DNA of 38,028 bases from Salinivirga sp035268865 (lineage in GTDB: Bacteria > Bacteroidota > Bacteroidia > Bacteroidales > Salinivirgaceae): NCBI RefSeq assembly GCF_035268865.1, contig NZ_DATFKB010000190.1, positions 1-38,028 on the forward strand, given 5' to 3'. Of this stretch, positions 16,804 to 24,245 are shown piece by piece. Made by a program: the position numbers and the translations under genes. Every line of letters starts with the position of its first letter. Positions within the stretch are counted from its first letter, which is position 1. The notes beneath the pieces are model-generated. The model had not been told where the DNA came from. It did no database searches and saw nothing but the letters and a program-made list of their open reading frames with translations.

Positions 16804-17679
16804 TTATTTTCCAAGGGCATTTGCCCCGCTCACAATTTCGGTAATTTCATTTGTAATAGCAGCCTGACGAGCTTTATTGTAGTTCAATGTCAGGTCTTTT
16901 ATTAAATCTGTTGCATTTTCGGTAGCTTTATGCATTGCTGTCATACGAGCACCGTGCTCAGAGGCAACCGAATCGAGCAGCGCACTATGAAAGCTAATCT
17001 GCAAAATTTTCGGCATCAAATCCATGACAATTTCACCGGCGGTAGGTTCAAGAATATAATTCGGATCTGCTCCCTCTTCATTACTACCTATTTCGACCGG
17101 TAAAAAGGTTTCATGTGTTACCCTTTGTACAGCTGCATTCTTGAATCCATTATAAAACAAAGCTACTTTATCAAATTCCTTGTTAAGGAAAACATCAACA
17201 ATCTCATTGGCAACTGTTGCACTCTCTTTAAACTGACTATGGTCGAGCAAATCATCCATATTCTTCCAAACCTGAAAGCCTTCTCGCTTCACAATTTCGT
17301 CTCCCTTTCTTCCAATTGTAAGAAACTGTATTCTCTCTTCTTCCAACAAATCGTGATATTCGTTTTTTACATGGTTTATAGCAGCCTTGGTCACCTGATA
17401 ATTAAAGGCACCACAAAGACCTTTGTTTGAGGTAAAAAGTACGACAAGCATGTTATTAGTCTCACGGTGTTCTGTGAGCGGACTTGTAATATCTTCTTCA
17501 CCAGCAGCCGCAATTTGCTCTGCAACCTTGTGTAAAGCATCGGTATAGGGTCTGATTTTGAATATGGCATCCTGAGCTTTTCGCAATTTTGCTGCAGCCA
17601 CCATTTTCATAGCAGAGGTAACCTGTCTTGTATTCTTTACTGATGCAATTCTTGTACGTATCTCTTTTAAATTGGCCAT
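16804..17679 (-). CDS. atpG: ATP synthase F1 gamma subunit
   Basis: A 291-residue central-stalk protein. The N-terminal helix LKEIRTRIASVKNTRQVTSAMKMVAAAKLRKAQ and the C-terminal helix with TENATDLIKDLTLNYNKARQAAITNEITEIVSGA are the two conserved coiled-coil halves that rotate inside the alpha3-beta3 ring. VLFTSNKGLCGAFN is the conserved Rossmann-like part. It is the last gene of the first ATP synthase block, 16 bases after atpA, and is followed by a strong terminator. Confidence 0.96.
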   Translation of the reverse strand: MANLKEIRTRIASVKNTRQVTSAMKMVAAAKLRKAQDAIFKIRPYTDALHKVAEQIAAAGEEDITSPLTEHRETNNMLVVLFTSNKGLCGAFNYQVTKAAINHVKNEYHDLLEEERIQFLTIGRKGDEIVKREGFQVWKNMDDLLDHSQFKESATVANEIVDVFLNKEFDKVALFYNGFKNAAVQRVTHETFLPVEIGSNEEGADPNYILEPTAGEIVMDLMPKILQISFHSALLDSVASEHGARMTAMHKATENATDLIKDLTLNYNKARQAAITNEITEIVSGANALGK

Positions 17680-17695
17680 AATTGTGCCTCTTTTA

Positions 17696-19276
17696 TTATT
17701 CTACATACTTATCTGCAACCTCTTTGGCAATTTTCGTCATGGTTTCTTTTGCCTCATCAGTTAATTTACCTTCACGCAATGTTTTCAGTACATCATCATG
17801 TTGCGATTCCATCAGATTTAAATAGTCTTTAGTAAACTCTTTAACCTTTTCGACCGGAATTTTATTAAGCAATCCTTTTGTCCCACAGAAAACAAGTGCT
17901 ACCTGATGCTCTACTTTATAGGCATTGTACTGGGGTTGTTTAAGCAACTCAACATTACGTTTTCCTTTATCTAAAACAGCTTGTGTTGCAGCATCAAGAT
18001 CGGAACCGAATTTAGAAAATGCTTCAAGCTCGCGATACTGAGCAAGATCAATTTTCAGTGTCCCTGCAACTTTTTTCATCGATTTAATTTGGGCGCTACC
18101 TCCAACACGTGAAACCGATATACCTACATTAATTGCAGGCCGTACTCCTGATAAAAACAGATCGGATTCCAAAAATATTTGGCCGTCGGTAATGGAAATT
18201 ACATTTGTTGGAATATAAGCAGATACGTCTCCTGCCTGGGTTTCAATAATGGGCAGGGCAGTTAAACTACCCCCTCCTTTTACTTTATCCTTTATACTAT
18301 CAGGCAAATCGTTCATACTTTGTGCAACTTTATCGGACTCGATAATTTTGGCAGCGCGCTCGAGTAGACGTGAGTGCAAATAGAACACATCTCCAGGATA
18401 TGCTTCTCTACCAGGGGGGCGACGTAACAATAATGAGACTTCGCGATATGAAACAGCTTGTTTGGACAGGTCGTCGTATATCACAAGTGCATGCCGGCCG
18501 GTATCTCTGAAATATTCGCCAATGGCGGCACCGGCCATCGGGGCATAAAATTGTAAGGCAGCCGGATCAGCGGCGTTGGCAGCCACAATAACAGTATAAT
18601 CCATGGCGCCATATTTCTCGAGTGTGGCAGCCACGTTGGCCACAGTAGAACCTTTTTGTCCTATTGCCACATAAATACAATATACGGGTTCTCCTTTATC
18701 GTAATTTTCTTTCTGATTAATAATTGTATCAATTCCAACAGCTGTTTTTCCGGTCTGGCGGTCTCCAATAATCAGCTCACGCTGCCCCCTTCCGATTGGA
18801 ATCATAGAGTCGATGGCTATAAGTCCGGTTTGTAAGGGCTCATTAACTGGTTGCCGAAAAATGACACCCGGGGCCTTACGCTCTATTGGCATTTCAAAGG
18901 TTTCTCCTGCAATTTCTCCTTTACCATCTATAGGCTCACCAATGGTATTTACAATGCGTCCGAGCATTTGTTCTCCGACATTTATCGATGTAATACGGCC
19001 GGTTCGCTTCACTGTATCGCCTTCTCCAATATCTCCGGTAGGTCCCATAAGTACCACTCCGACATTGTCTTCTTCAAGGTTTAATACGATACCCTTTGTT
19101 CCATTTGCAAATTCTACCAATTCATTGGCTTTTACATTTTGCAAACCGTATATCCGGGCAATTCCGTCACCAATAGTTAACACTGTGCCCACATCTTCAA
19201 AACCGGATTCTGAGCTAATTCCGGCTATTTCTTTTTTGAGAATTTCCGAAATCTCTGCAGGTTTAATTTCAGCCAT
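17696..19276 (-). CDS. atpA: ATP synthase F1 alpha subunit
   Basis: A 526-residue nucleotide-binding, non-catalytic subunit with the P-loop GDRQTGKT, YCIYVAIGQKGSTVA, the HALVIYDDLSKQAVSYREVSLLLRRPPGREAYPGDVFYLHSRLLERAA stretch (cited by its ends, YDDLSKQ and HSRLLERAA) and the arginine-finger region SVSRVGGSAQ. Length and motifs are standard. It lies 14 bases after atpH and 16 before atpG. Confidence 0.97.
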   Translation of the reverse strand: MAEIKPAEISEILKKEIAGISSESGFEDVGTVLTIGDGIARIYGLQNVKANELVEFANGTKGIVLNLEEDNVGVVLMGPTGDIGEGDTVKRTGRITSINVGEQMLGRIVNTIGEPIDGKGEIAGETFEMPIERKAPGVIFRQPVNEPLQTGLIAIDSMIPIGRGQRELIIGDRQTGKTAVGIDTIINQKENYDKGEPVYCIYVAIGQKGSTVANVAATLEKYGAMDYTVIVAANAADPAALQFYAPMAGAAIGEYFRDTGRHALVIYDDLSKQAVSYREVSLLLRRPPGREAYPGDVFYLHSRLLERAAKIIESDKVAQSMNDLPDSIKDKVKGGGSLTALPIIETQAGDVSAYIPTNVISITDGQIFLESDLFLSGVRPAINVGISVSRVGGSAQIKSMKKVAGTLKIDLAQYRELEAFSKFGSDLDAATQAVLDKGKRNVELLKQPQYNAYKVEHQVALVFCGTKGLLNKIPVEKVKEFTKDYLNLMESQHDDVLKTLREGKLTDEAKETMTKIAKEVADKYVE

Positions 19277-19290
19277 TGTATTTAGATGTT

Positions 19291-19833
19291 TTAATTTTTA
19301 TTAGATAATTGGTTTTTTATGGCTCTGAGCTGACCGCTAACCGAATTGTCGAGTTGCTGATCTCCTATGCGCAGCACAAAACCGCCGATCAATTTCTGAT
19401 CGGTATATGTTTCAATTTCACTGGTTTTTCCTATTTTTTCTTTTAATAAATCGCCGATTTTCTGAATAAATGCCTGATCAAATTCTATGGCAGAGGTAAA
19501 CTCTACCTTCTGGATATTAGCGTAATCCTGATAAAAACCGATAAAAGCACGTATAATTTCTGCAAGATATTCTTCCCGGCCCTTTTCAATTAATAGATTA
19601 AAAAAACCTGTGATGTCATCATGAAGTTTTCCCTCAAAAAGCGATTTAAATATTGACTTTTTCTTTGAAGCAGCAATTACAGGGTTATCAATTAAAAAAC
19701 GAAAGTCCTCATCCTGTTTAATAATCTGCTGAATACTCTTCAAATTACCGGTATAGGCTTCAAGGTTCTTTTTTTCAAGACCTAATTTAAAAAGTGCTTT
19801 GGCATATCGACGTGCTATAATACTGTCATTCAT
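19291..19833 (-). CDS. atpH: ATP synthase F1 delta subunit (OSCP-like)
   Basis: A 180-residue stator protein with the family opening IARRYAKALFKLGLEKK and the C-terminal block YTDQKLIGGFVLRIGDQQLDNSVSGQLRAIKNQL. This is the IGG(F/M)..R.GD..(L/I)D.S conserved end. It links the peripheral b-stalk to the top of F1. It lies between atpF (12 bases) and atpA (14 bases). Confidence 0.95.
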   Translation of the reverse strand: MNDSIIARRYAKALFKLGLEKKNLEAYTGNLKSIQQIIKQDEDFRFLIDNPVIAASKKKSIFKSLFEGKLHDDITGFFNLLIEKGREEYLAEIIRAFIGFYQDYANIQKVEFTSAIEFDQAFIQKIGDLLKEKIGKTSEIETYTDQKLIGGFVLRIGDQQLDNSVSGQLRAIKNQLSNKN

Positions 19834-19845
19834 AATGACTCCGGA

Positions 19846-20340
19846 TTAGTTGGTTTTAATATCATTTATATAACGTTCTGCCACTTCTTTTTGCGTATTT
19901 TTATTATCGAACTCTTTCCTTAAAACCTTTTCTGCAATTTCTACAGAATAATTAACAATTTCATTTTTCATTTCTGCAAAGGCCGACTCCCGTTCGGCAG
20001 AAATTTCTTTACGGGCTTTTTCAATCATCTGGGAGGCCTCTTTTTTAGCACTTTCACGCGCTTCAGAAATAATCTTATCCTGGGTATCACGCGCTTCTCT
20101 GAGAAGGTTTTCTCTTTCCAGCTTAGCCTCTTTAACTAATTCGTTGTTCCTGGCTTCCATCTCCTTCATTTCCTCGCGGGCCTTATCAGCAGATTGAAGC
20201 GCCTCGTCAATAGACTGATCGCGTTCACGAAGTATTTTCAAAATAGGCTTCCAGGCAAAACGTCGCAAAACATACCATACAATAAGGAATGCAACAATTG
20301 TCCAAAAAAACAGACCTGCTTCAGGCATTATAATTTCCAT
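19846..20340 (-). CDS. atpF: ATP synthase Fo b subunit (peripheral stalk)
   Basis: A 164-residue protein when started at ATG 20340: MEIIMPEAGLFFWTIVAFLIVW, one membrane helix. A long, charged coiled coil follows (residues 35-150, rich in Glu, Lys and Ala). A longer frame from 20382 would start inside a GC-rich double hairpin (20363-20394) and add an atypical hydrophilic N-terminus, so I reject it. The single b gene implies a b homodimer stalk. Expression relative to atpE may be lowered by the intergenic hairpins just upstream. Confidence 0.93.
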   Translation of the reverse strand: MEIIMPEAGLFFWTIVAFLIVWYVLRRFAWKPILKILRERDQSIDEALQSADKAREEMKEMEARNNELVKEAKLERENLLREARDTQDKIISEARESAKKEASQMIEKARKEISAERESAFAEMKNEIVNYSVEIAEKVLRKEFDNKNTQKEVAERYINDIKTN

Positions 20341-20362
20341 AGCTTTGGATTTTTGAGTTTTT

Positions 20363-20394
20363 AAAAAGGCCCGAACGGCCAATCGCCGAACGGC
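20363..20394 (-). terminator. Double hairpin between atpE and atpF, possible attenuator or mRNA processing site
   Basis: On the reverse strand GCCGTTCGGC (20394-20385) and GGCC-GTTCG-GGCC (20380-20368) form two small GC-rich hairpins. They share the repeated octamer CCGTTCGG and the second is followed by TTTTT (20367-20363). They sit in the 72-base gap after atpE. Partial termination or 3' protection here would raise c-subunit output over the rest of the operon, as the c-ring stoichiometry demands (inference). Confidence 0.5.
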
Positions 20395-20412
20395 ACCTGT
20401 TAAATTTCACCT

Positions 20413-20664
20413 TTATACAAAAAGGATAAGGAAACTCACAGCAATGGCAAAAAAAGCAACACCCTCAATAAGTGCCGCAGAGACAATCATATTTGAACGA
20501 ATGTCGTTGGCTGCTTCGGGCTGGCGTGCAATAGATTCCATTGCTTTACCTCCGATTTGGCCAATTCCGAAGGCTGCGCCAATAACCGCAATACTGGCTC
20601 CGATAGCGGCACCGAATTTGGCGAGTCCTGCGCTTGCTGCAAGTAATACTGATAATGATACCAT
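20413..20664 (-). CDS. atpE: ATP synthase Fo c subunit (proteolipid ring)
   Basis: An 83-residue double-helix hairpin starting at ATG 20664 (MVSLSVLLAASAGLAKFG). A longer frame from 20763 overlaps atpB and gives an implausible basic N-terminus. Helix 1 is glycine-rich (GAAFGIGQIGGKAMES), the polar loop ARQPEA (46-51) contacts F1, and helix 2 carries the ion-binding Glu67 in SAALIEGVAFF. The residue after this Glu is Gly, not Ser/Thr, and a gap-free alignment puts Ile rather than Gln at the helix-1 sodium ligand position. This points to proton rather than sodium coupling (inference from the known Na+ signature). Confidence 0.95.
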   Translation of the reverse strand: MVSLSVLLAASAGLAKFGAAIGASIAVIGAAFGIGQIGGKAMESIARQPEAANDIRSNMIVSAALIEGVAFFAIAVSFLILFV

Positions 20665-20683
20665 AATCTTTAATTTTAATGAT

Positions 20684-21754
20684 TTATGAATGATGTTCTT
20701 CCACCGCCATTCCGAAATAGATAGCTGAAAGAAGCGTAAAGACAAAAGCCTGAATAAAAGCAACCAATATTTCGAGCATCATCATGAATACCGCAAACAA
20801 CATCGATACTGGCGAAACAATAAATCCTATTGCAGGAGCTATCGATCCAAAAATAAATATTAATGTAATAAATGCAAGTAATACAATATGCCCGGCTGTA
20901 ATATTAGCAAATAAACGTATAGCAAGTACGATTGGTTTTGTAAAGACACCAATAAGCTCCACAAAAGGCATCAATGGTATAGGTACTTTAAGCCACCAGG
21001 GTACACCAGGGGTATTGAAAATATGATTCCAGTAATTCCGGTTTCCTTTTATGGTGGTTACACTGAATGTCATCAAAGCTAAGGAGGCTGTAACGGAAAT
21101 ATTCCCAGTTACATTGGCACCAAACGGGGGAATCGGGATAAGTCCAAAAAGATTGGTAAAAAAAATGAAGAAAAAAATTGTAAGGAGGTAAGGTAAAAAC
21201 TGATCTTTCTTTTTGCCAATTGTAGCTTCGGCAATTTCGTCTCTGATAAAAACAATCAGGGGTTCTACAAACGACAATAGACCGCGTGGGGCTGAATTAG
21301 GATTTTTTTGAGCTATTTTAGCGGCCCTTAAAAATACAATCAGTAAAAATATTACAGTAACAAAAACACCAACTATTACTTTTGTAATTGACAAATCGAT
21401 TAATCCGCTTTCGTAAACATTACCCTGATCATCAAACTCAACAATTTTTCCGGCATTGACTCCTTCCTCTGATATTTTAAAGTTTTTATAAGCTGCATGC
21501 CCATGATGAAATTTACTGGACATAAACACATGAAAACCACTTCTTTTACTATATAAAATAACCGGCAAGGGTACTGAAACATGTTGCCCTTCTGGTGTGG
21601 TAAGAATGTGCCAGCTATAATCGTTTACGATATGTCCAACAATAACCTCTTTAACATCCAGTTCTTTTTCTTCAGAAACCTTGTGTTTATCTTCTGCGGC
21701 AATAGATGCAAAAACAAAAAACACCGTAAAAAGAGATATAAGAAATGCACGCAT
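20684..21754 (-). CDS. atpB: ATP synthase Fo a subunit with signal peptide and N-terminal extracytoplasmic domain
   Basis: A 356-residue protein from ATG 21754; a TTG at 21772 is possible but less likely. Residues 1-19 look like a signal peptide (MRAFLISLFTVFFVFASIA). A hydrophilic, His-rich domain follows to about residue 115, including HIVNDYSWHILTTPEGQHVS and SSKFHHGHAAYKNF. The conserved a-subunit then begins; the essential Arg is in LAIRLFANITAGH and the last helix is LVAFIQAFVFTLLSAIYFGMA. Conventional a subunits are about 250-275 residues, so roughly 100 residues are extra. Similar extensions occur in other Bacteroidota, but I know of no assigned role. It is first in the atpBEFHAG operon. 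Confidence 0.95.
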   Translation of the reverse strand: MRAFLISLFTVFFVFASIAAEDKHKVSEEKELDVKEVIVGHIVNDYSWHILTTPEGQHVSVPLPVILYSKRSGFHVFMSSKFHHGHAAYKNFKISEEGVNAGKIVEFDDQGNVYESGLIDLSITKVIVGVFVTVIFLLIVFLRAAKIAQKNPNSAPRGLLSFVEPLIVFIRDEIAEATIGKKKDQFLPYLLTIFFFIFFTNLFGLIPIPPFGANVTGNISVTASLALMTFSVTTIKGNRNYWNHIFNTPGVPWWLKVPIPLMPFVELIGVFTKPIVLAIRLFANITAGHIVLLAFITLIFIFGSIAPAIGFIVSPVSMLFAVFMMMLEILVAFIQAFVFTLLSAIYFGMAVEEHHS

Positions 21755-21770
21755 GATTGTAGAGTTATTC

Positions 21771-21793
21771 AAATTTGTTGATGAACAAATTTA
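21771..21793 (-). promoter_or_regulatory. Candidate -7 element and overlapping inverted repeat upstream of atpB
   Basis: TAAATTTG (reverse strand, 21793-21786) matches TAnnTTTG exactly. It overlaps a perfect 9-bp inverted repeat AAATTTGTT-gatg-AACAAATTT (21771-21792). No TTG stands at the ideal upstream spacing. The repeat could be an operator or a 5' leader hairpin for the ATP synthase operon. Confidence 0.45.
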
Positions 21794-22288
21794 GAAATAA
21801 TTAAAAACAAATCGAAGTACATAGAGGAATTAATATGCTTTTACGCAAAAAAAGAAATTGAAAGGGTTGAACCACAAATGAAAAGAAAATCTATACCTCT
21901 AACTCAGGGGTTACTGAAATAAGCTAAAAAATATTTTGGGATATAAATCACTTGTAGAACTCAGAATAATAATCTCATAAAACCACAGTCTGCCATTTTT
22001 TAGTCAGGAATCAAACGGTTTGTTTTAAGGGTCATTATTCAAGGATAGCCAAAAAACATGCCTTAAGACAGCAAATTTTTACCCAGGATAATAGCTTCAC
22101 CTTTACCATTTTAATGCGTAGAAGGAGCTACGTACTTTAACATGATGAGTCAAAAACAAACACCCGATAACACCCTGTATAAAAACAAACTGGCAAACCA
22201 AAAAAACGAACCATTTTTATTTGTAAGTTGATCTGTAAAAGTTTATCAAAGGATTTTTTTATCTTGTGCAAAACAAAATCAGTGCTTT
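21794..22288. other. Gene-free interval of about 500 bases upstream of the DUF262 gene
   Basis: No frame of useful length, tRNA or clear promoter is visible. Weak hairpins occur at 21894-21912 and between 22025-22030 and 22061-22066. A better one lies at 22115-22134: TGCGTAG/CTACGTA with loop AAGGAG, followed by a 29-codon frame (22142-22231). The stretch may hold regulatory sequence or a decayed gene. Confidence 0.5.
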
Positions 22289-23383
22289 ATGAGGGACACC
22301 AATATTAAAATTGTAACCGACTGGACATTACCAACCCTGTTAGAAAAGCTGGAAAAAGGCGAAATAAAAATTCCACGTTTTCAGCGCGACTATACATGGG
22401 AACGCCCTAAGGTAGTACTTTTACTAAATAGTATTTATTTACAATATCCAATTGGTACTTTTTTCTTATGGATTGCTCCGGAGAAATACAAAAATTTTAT
22501 TCATACCACCGAAGATTTGCAAATACCCCAAAACAATACAGACGGCAACACGCAATTCATTTTAGATGGCCAGCAAAGAATACTATCGTTATACATGGCT
22601 ATGAAGGGTTTAAACAATAATAGCGGGAATTATGCACAAATCTGTTTTAATCCGGCAGCCGAAACATTCCGTGTACCGCGCCGCAAGAATGAAAAATATG
22701 CTTTCCCGGCCTGGAAAATATTCGACGAACCTGCTTTTAATGAAATAGCGGAAAAACTTAAATCTGACTCAAAAAGAATTTATGACAGCTGGATCAATGT
22801 CAGAGAGATATTGATGAATTATCCGGTAAGTGTTGTAAAAACCCTCAATTACGAGCTCGATGAAGTGGTTGAAATTTTTGAACGCATTAACCAGGGTGGC
22901 AAACGACTCACGTCATTTGATTTGGTACACGCCACAACCTGGTCTACCGATTTTGATTTGAAAGAAAAGATTGAGGAGGTTAATAGCATTCAAAAGATTG
23001 AAAAAGCCGGCGGTCTCACAGAAAAAGTATTTACCCATGCCCTCGCTCTTAATGCTTTTGATGACTGTCGAAGTTCTTACCAGTTAAAATTAAACCCGGA
23101 GTTGGCCAAAAACCTGTGGCACAAAACCCAAAACGCCATAAGCAGGGCAATAGACCTATTACATGATATGCGTATCACAACCGGTCTGGGCGCCTATCAA
23201 ATACATATCATAATTTTACAATATTACTTTTTTAGAACAGACCACACCTCAATGCCGGAAGATGCCCGCAAAAAAGTTGAAAAATGGTTTTGGGACGCAC
23301 GTTTTAGCAAACGTTTCAGTAAAAGCACTTATACAACAATAAAAGACGATGCGCAATGGATCATCGGTCTGGCCGGTGAATAA
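22289..23383 (+). CDS. DUF262 domain protein (GmrS/ParB-nuclease-like), lone gene
   Basis: A 364-residue protein with the DUF262 signatures in order: IKIPRFQRDYTWE (27-38), YPIGTFFLW (53-61), ILDGQQR (91-97) and FERINQGGKRLTSFDLVHATTW near 193-214. DUF262 is the N-terminal half of the GmrSD-type modification-dependent restriction enzymes, where DGQQR is the nucleotide-hydrolysis motif. Here the HNH-containing DUF1524 half is missing, and no partner is encoded on either side. The protein ends in a helical region (WFWDARFSKRFSKSTYTTIKDDAQWI) and a terminator follows closely, so it appears complete rather than truncated. A defence role is plausible but unproven; many stand-alone DUF262 proteins have no known function. 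Confidence 0.85.
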   Translation: MRDTNIKIVTDWTLPTLLEKLEKGEIKIPRFQRDYTWERPKVVLLLNSIYLQYPIGTFFLWIAPEKYKNFIHTTEDLQIPQNNTDGNTQFILDGQQRILSLYMAMKGLNNNSGNYAQICFNPAAETFRVPRRKNEKYAFPAWKIFDEPAFNEIAEKLKSDSKRIYDSWINVREILMNYPVSVVKTLNYELDEVVEIFERINQGGKRLTSFDLVHATTWSTDFDLKEKIEEVNSIQKIEKAGGLTEKVFTHALALNAFDDCRSSYQLKLNPELAKNLWHKTQNAISRAIDLLHDMRITTGLGAYQIHIIILQYYFFRTDHTSMPEDARKKVEKWFWDARFSKRFSKSTYTTIKDDAQWIIGLAGE

Positions 23384-23419
23384 CAACAGCACCTAAACCT
23401 TTACTTTAAGTTAAAATAC

Positions 23420-23446
23420 AGGTCTCACTTTTCTGAGACCTTTTTT
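23420..23446 (+). terminator. Rho-independent terminator of the DUF262 gene
   Basis: The 8-bp perfect stem AGGTCTCA/TGAGACCT (23420-23427 and 23434-23441) has a 6-base loop and ends in a T run to 23446. It lies 37 bases after the stop codon. Confidence 0.85.
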
Positions 23447-23521
23447 ATGCCCAGTTTCCGGGAAAGTGAGACGACTATACTGTTTTTTGAGACCATGAGC
23501 TATTGCAATTCTATTTGTTTT

Positions 23522-23544
23522 GTAGCGAACAATAAAATCGCTAC
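23522..23544 (+). promoter_or_regulatory. Hairpin immediately before the lipoprotein cassette
   Basis: The perfect 7-bp inverted repeat GTAGCGA/TCGCTAC (23522-23528 and 23538-23544) has a 9-base AT-rich loop and ends 3 bases before the ATG at 23548. It occupies the ribosome-binding region, so it may control translation, or be an operator for the four-gene cassette. Confidence 0.45.
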
Positions 23545-23547
23545 TCT

Positions 23548-24234
23548 ATGAACAAAAAAGCAACAGGCACCATTTTTATAATTGCATTAATGATATCCGG
23601 ATGCTCCTCAACAAAAATGGCCGATAAAAAATGGCAACCAACATACCGTATTCAAGCTGGAATAAACAAAGGTGGAATTGTGGAAAACACAGAATTCGAA
23701 AACTCGAAGGAGATACCAGTCGATGCCTACAGCGGTGCGACAAGCCTCGGGGCCAATGCCGGAGCACATATTTCGCTCCCTGTAGGAAAAAACAGCATTG
23801 AATCCGGTTTAGACTTCATGTTAAACCAACAGAAATTTGAATACCACGACGAAGCAAACCAATATAAAGGAACAAGCCAAATAATGACCTACCAAATAAT
23901 GTTTCCAGTGGTTTACAGTATTGGTTTTTTCAAAAATATCCAACCCGGGGGGCTGTTTCAGGTTAAAGTTGGTTACCTGGCTCAGTTAAATTTTTTGCAT
24001 CAGGTAAAAAAATCAGGATCCACCCCACAATATGACAATAATTCATATTCAGGAGGTTTCACCGCTGGTATAGCCAGCACGCCATTTAAACTAAAGAATG
24101 GAAATATGCTTGGTTTCTATTTTGATGTGTACCGCGGTGGCCAGGTTTATAAAGATTTTTACAACAAAACCAGTTATGAAGAACCCGGTTCAGCATTTAT
24201 AAAAACCGGCATCATATATCATTTTGGGAAATAA
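23548..24234 (+). CDS. Lipoprotein with predicted outer-membrane beta-barrel-like fold
   Basis: A 228-residue protein. Residues 1-18 are a lipoprotein signal and the lipobox LMISGC puts the modified Cys at 19 (followed by SSTK). The body has alternating, aromatic-ended strands (YRIQAGINKGGI, GANAGAHISLPVG, FPVVYSIGFFKN, FQVKVGYLAQLNFLHQV, MLGFYFDVYRGGQVY) and ends in an aromatic strand, AFIKTGIIYHFGK. This resembles the small PorT/OmpW-like barrels of Bacteroidota, but I cannot name a family. It is first in a cassette of four genes spaced 11, 10 and 1 bases apart, behind a terminator and a hairpin. Confidence 0.7.
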   Translation: MNKKATGTIFIIALMISGCSSTKMADKKWQPTYRIQAGINKGGIVENTEFENSKEIPVDAYSGATSLGANAGAHISLPVGKNSIESGLDFMLNQQKFEYHDEANQYKGTSQIMTYQIMFPVVYSIGFFKNIQPGGLFQVKVGYLAQLNFLHQVKKSGSTPQYDNNSYSGGFTAGIASTPFKLKNGNMLGFYFDVYRGGQVYKDFYNKTSYEEPGSAFIKTGIIYHFGK

Positions 24235-24245
24235 AAACCAACACT

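Noticed and set aside
20341..20382. 14-residue extension of atpF
   Set aside because: Its ATG lies inside the double hairpin, and the conserved start is at 20340.
20665..20763. 33-residue N-terminal extension of atpE
   Set aside because: It overlaps atpB, is basic and hydrophilic in places, and the standard c-subunit start is at 20664.
22289..23383. DUF262 gene as a truncated restriction enzyme
   Set aside because: A strong terminator follows 37 bases after the stop, and no remnant of a DUF1524 domain can be seen downstream.
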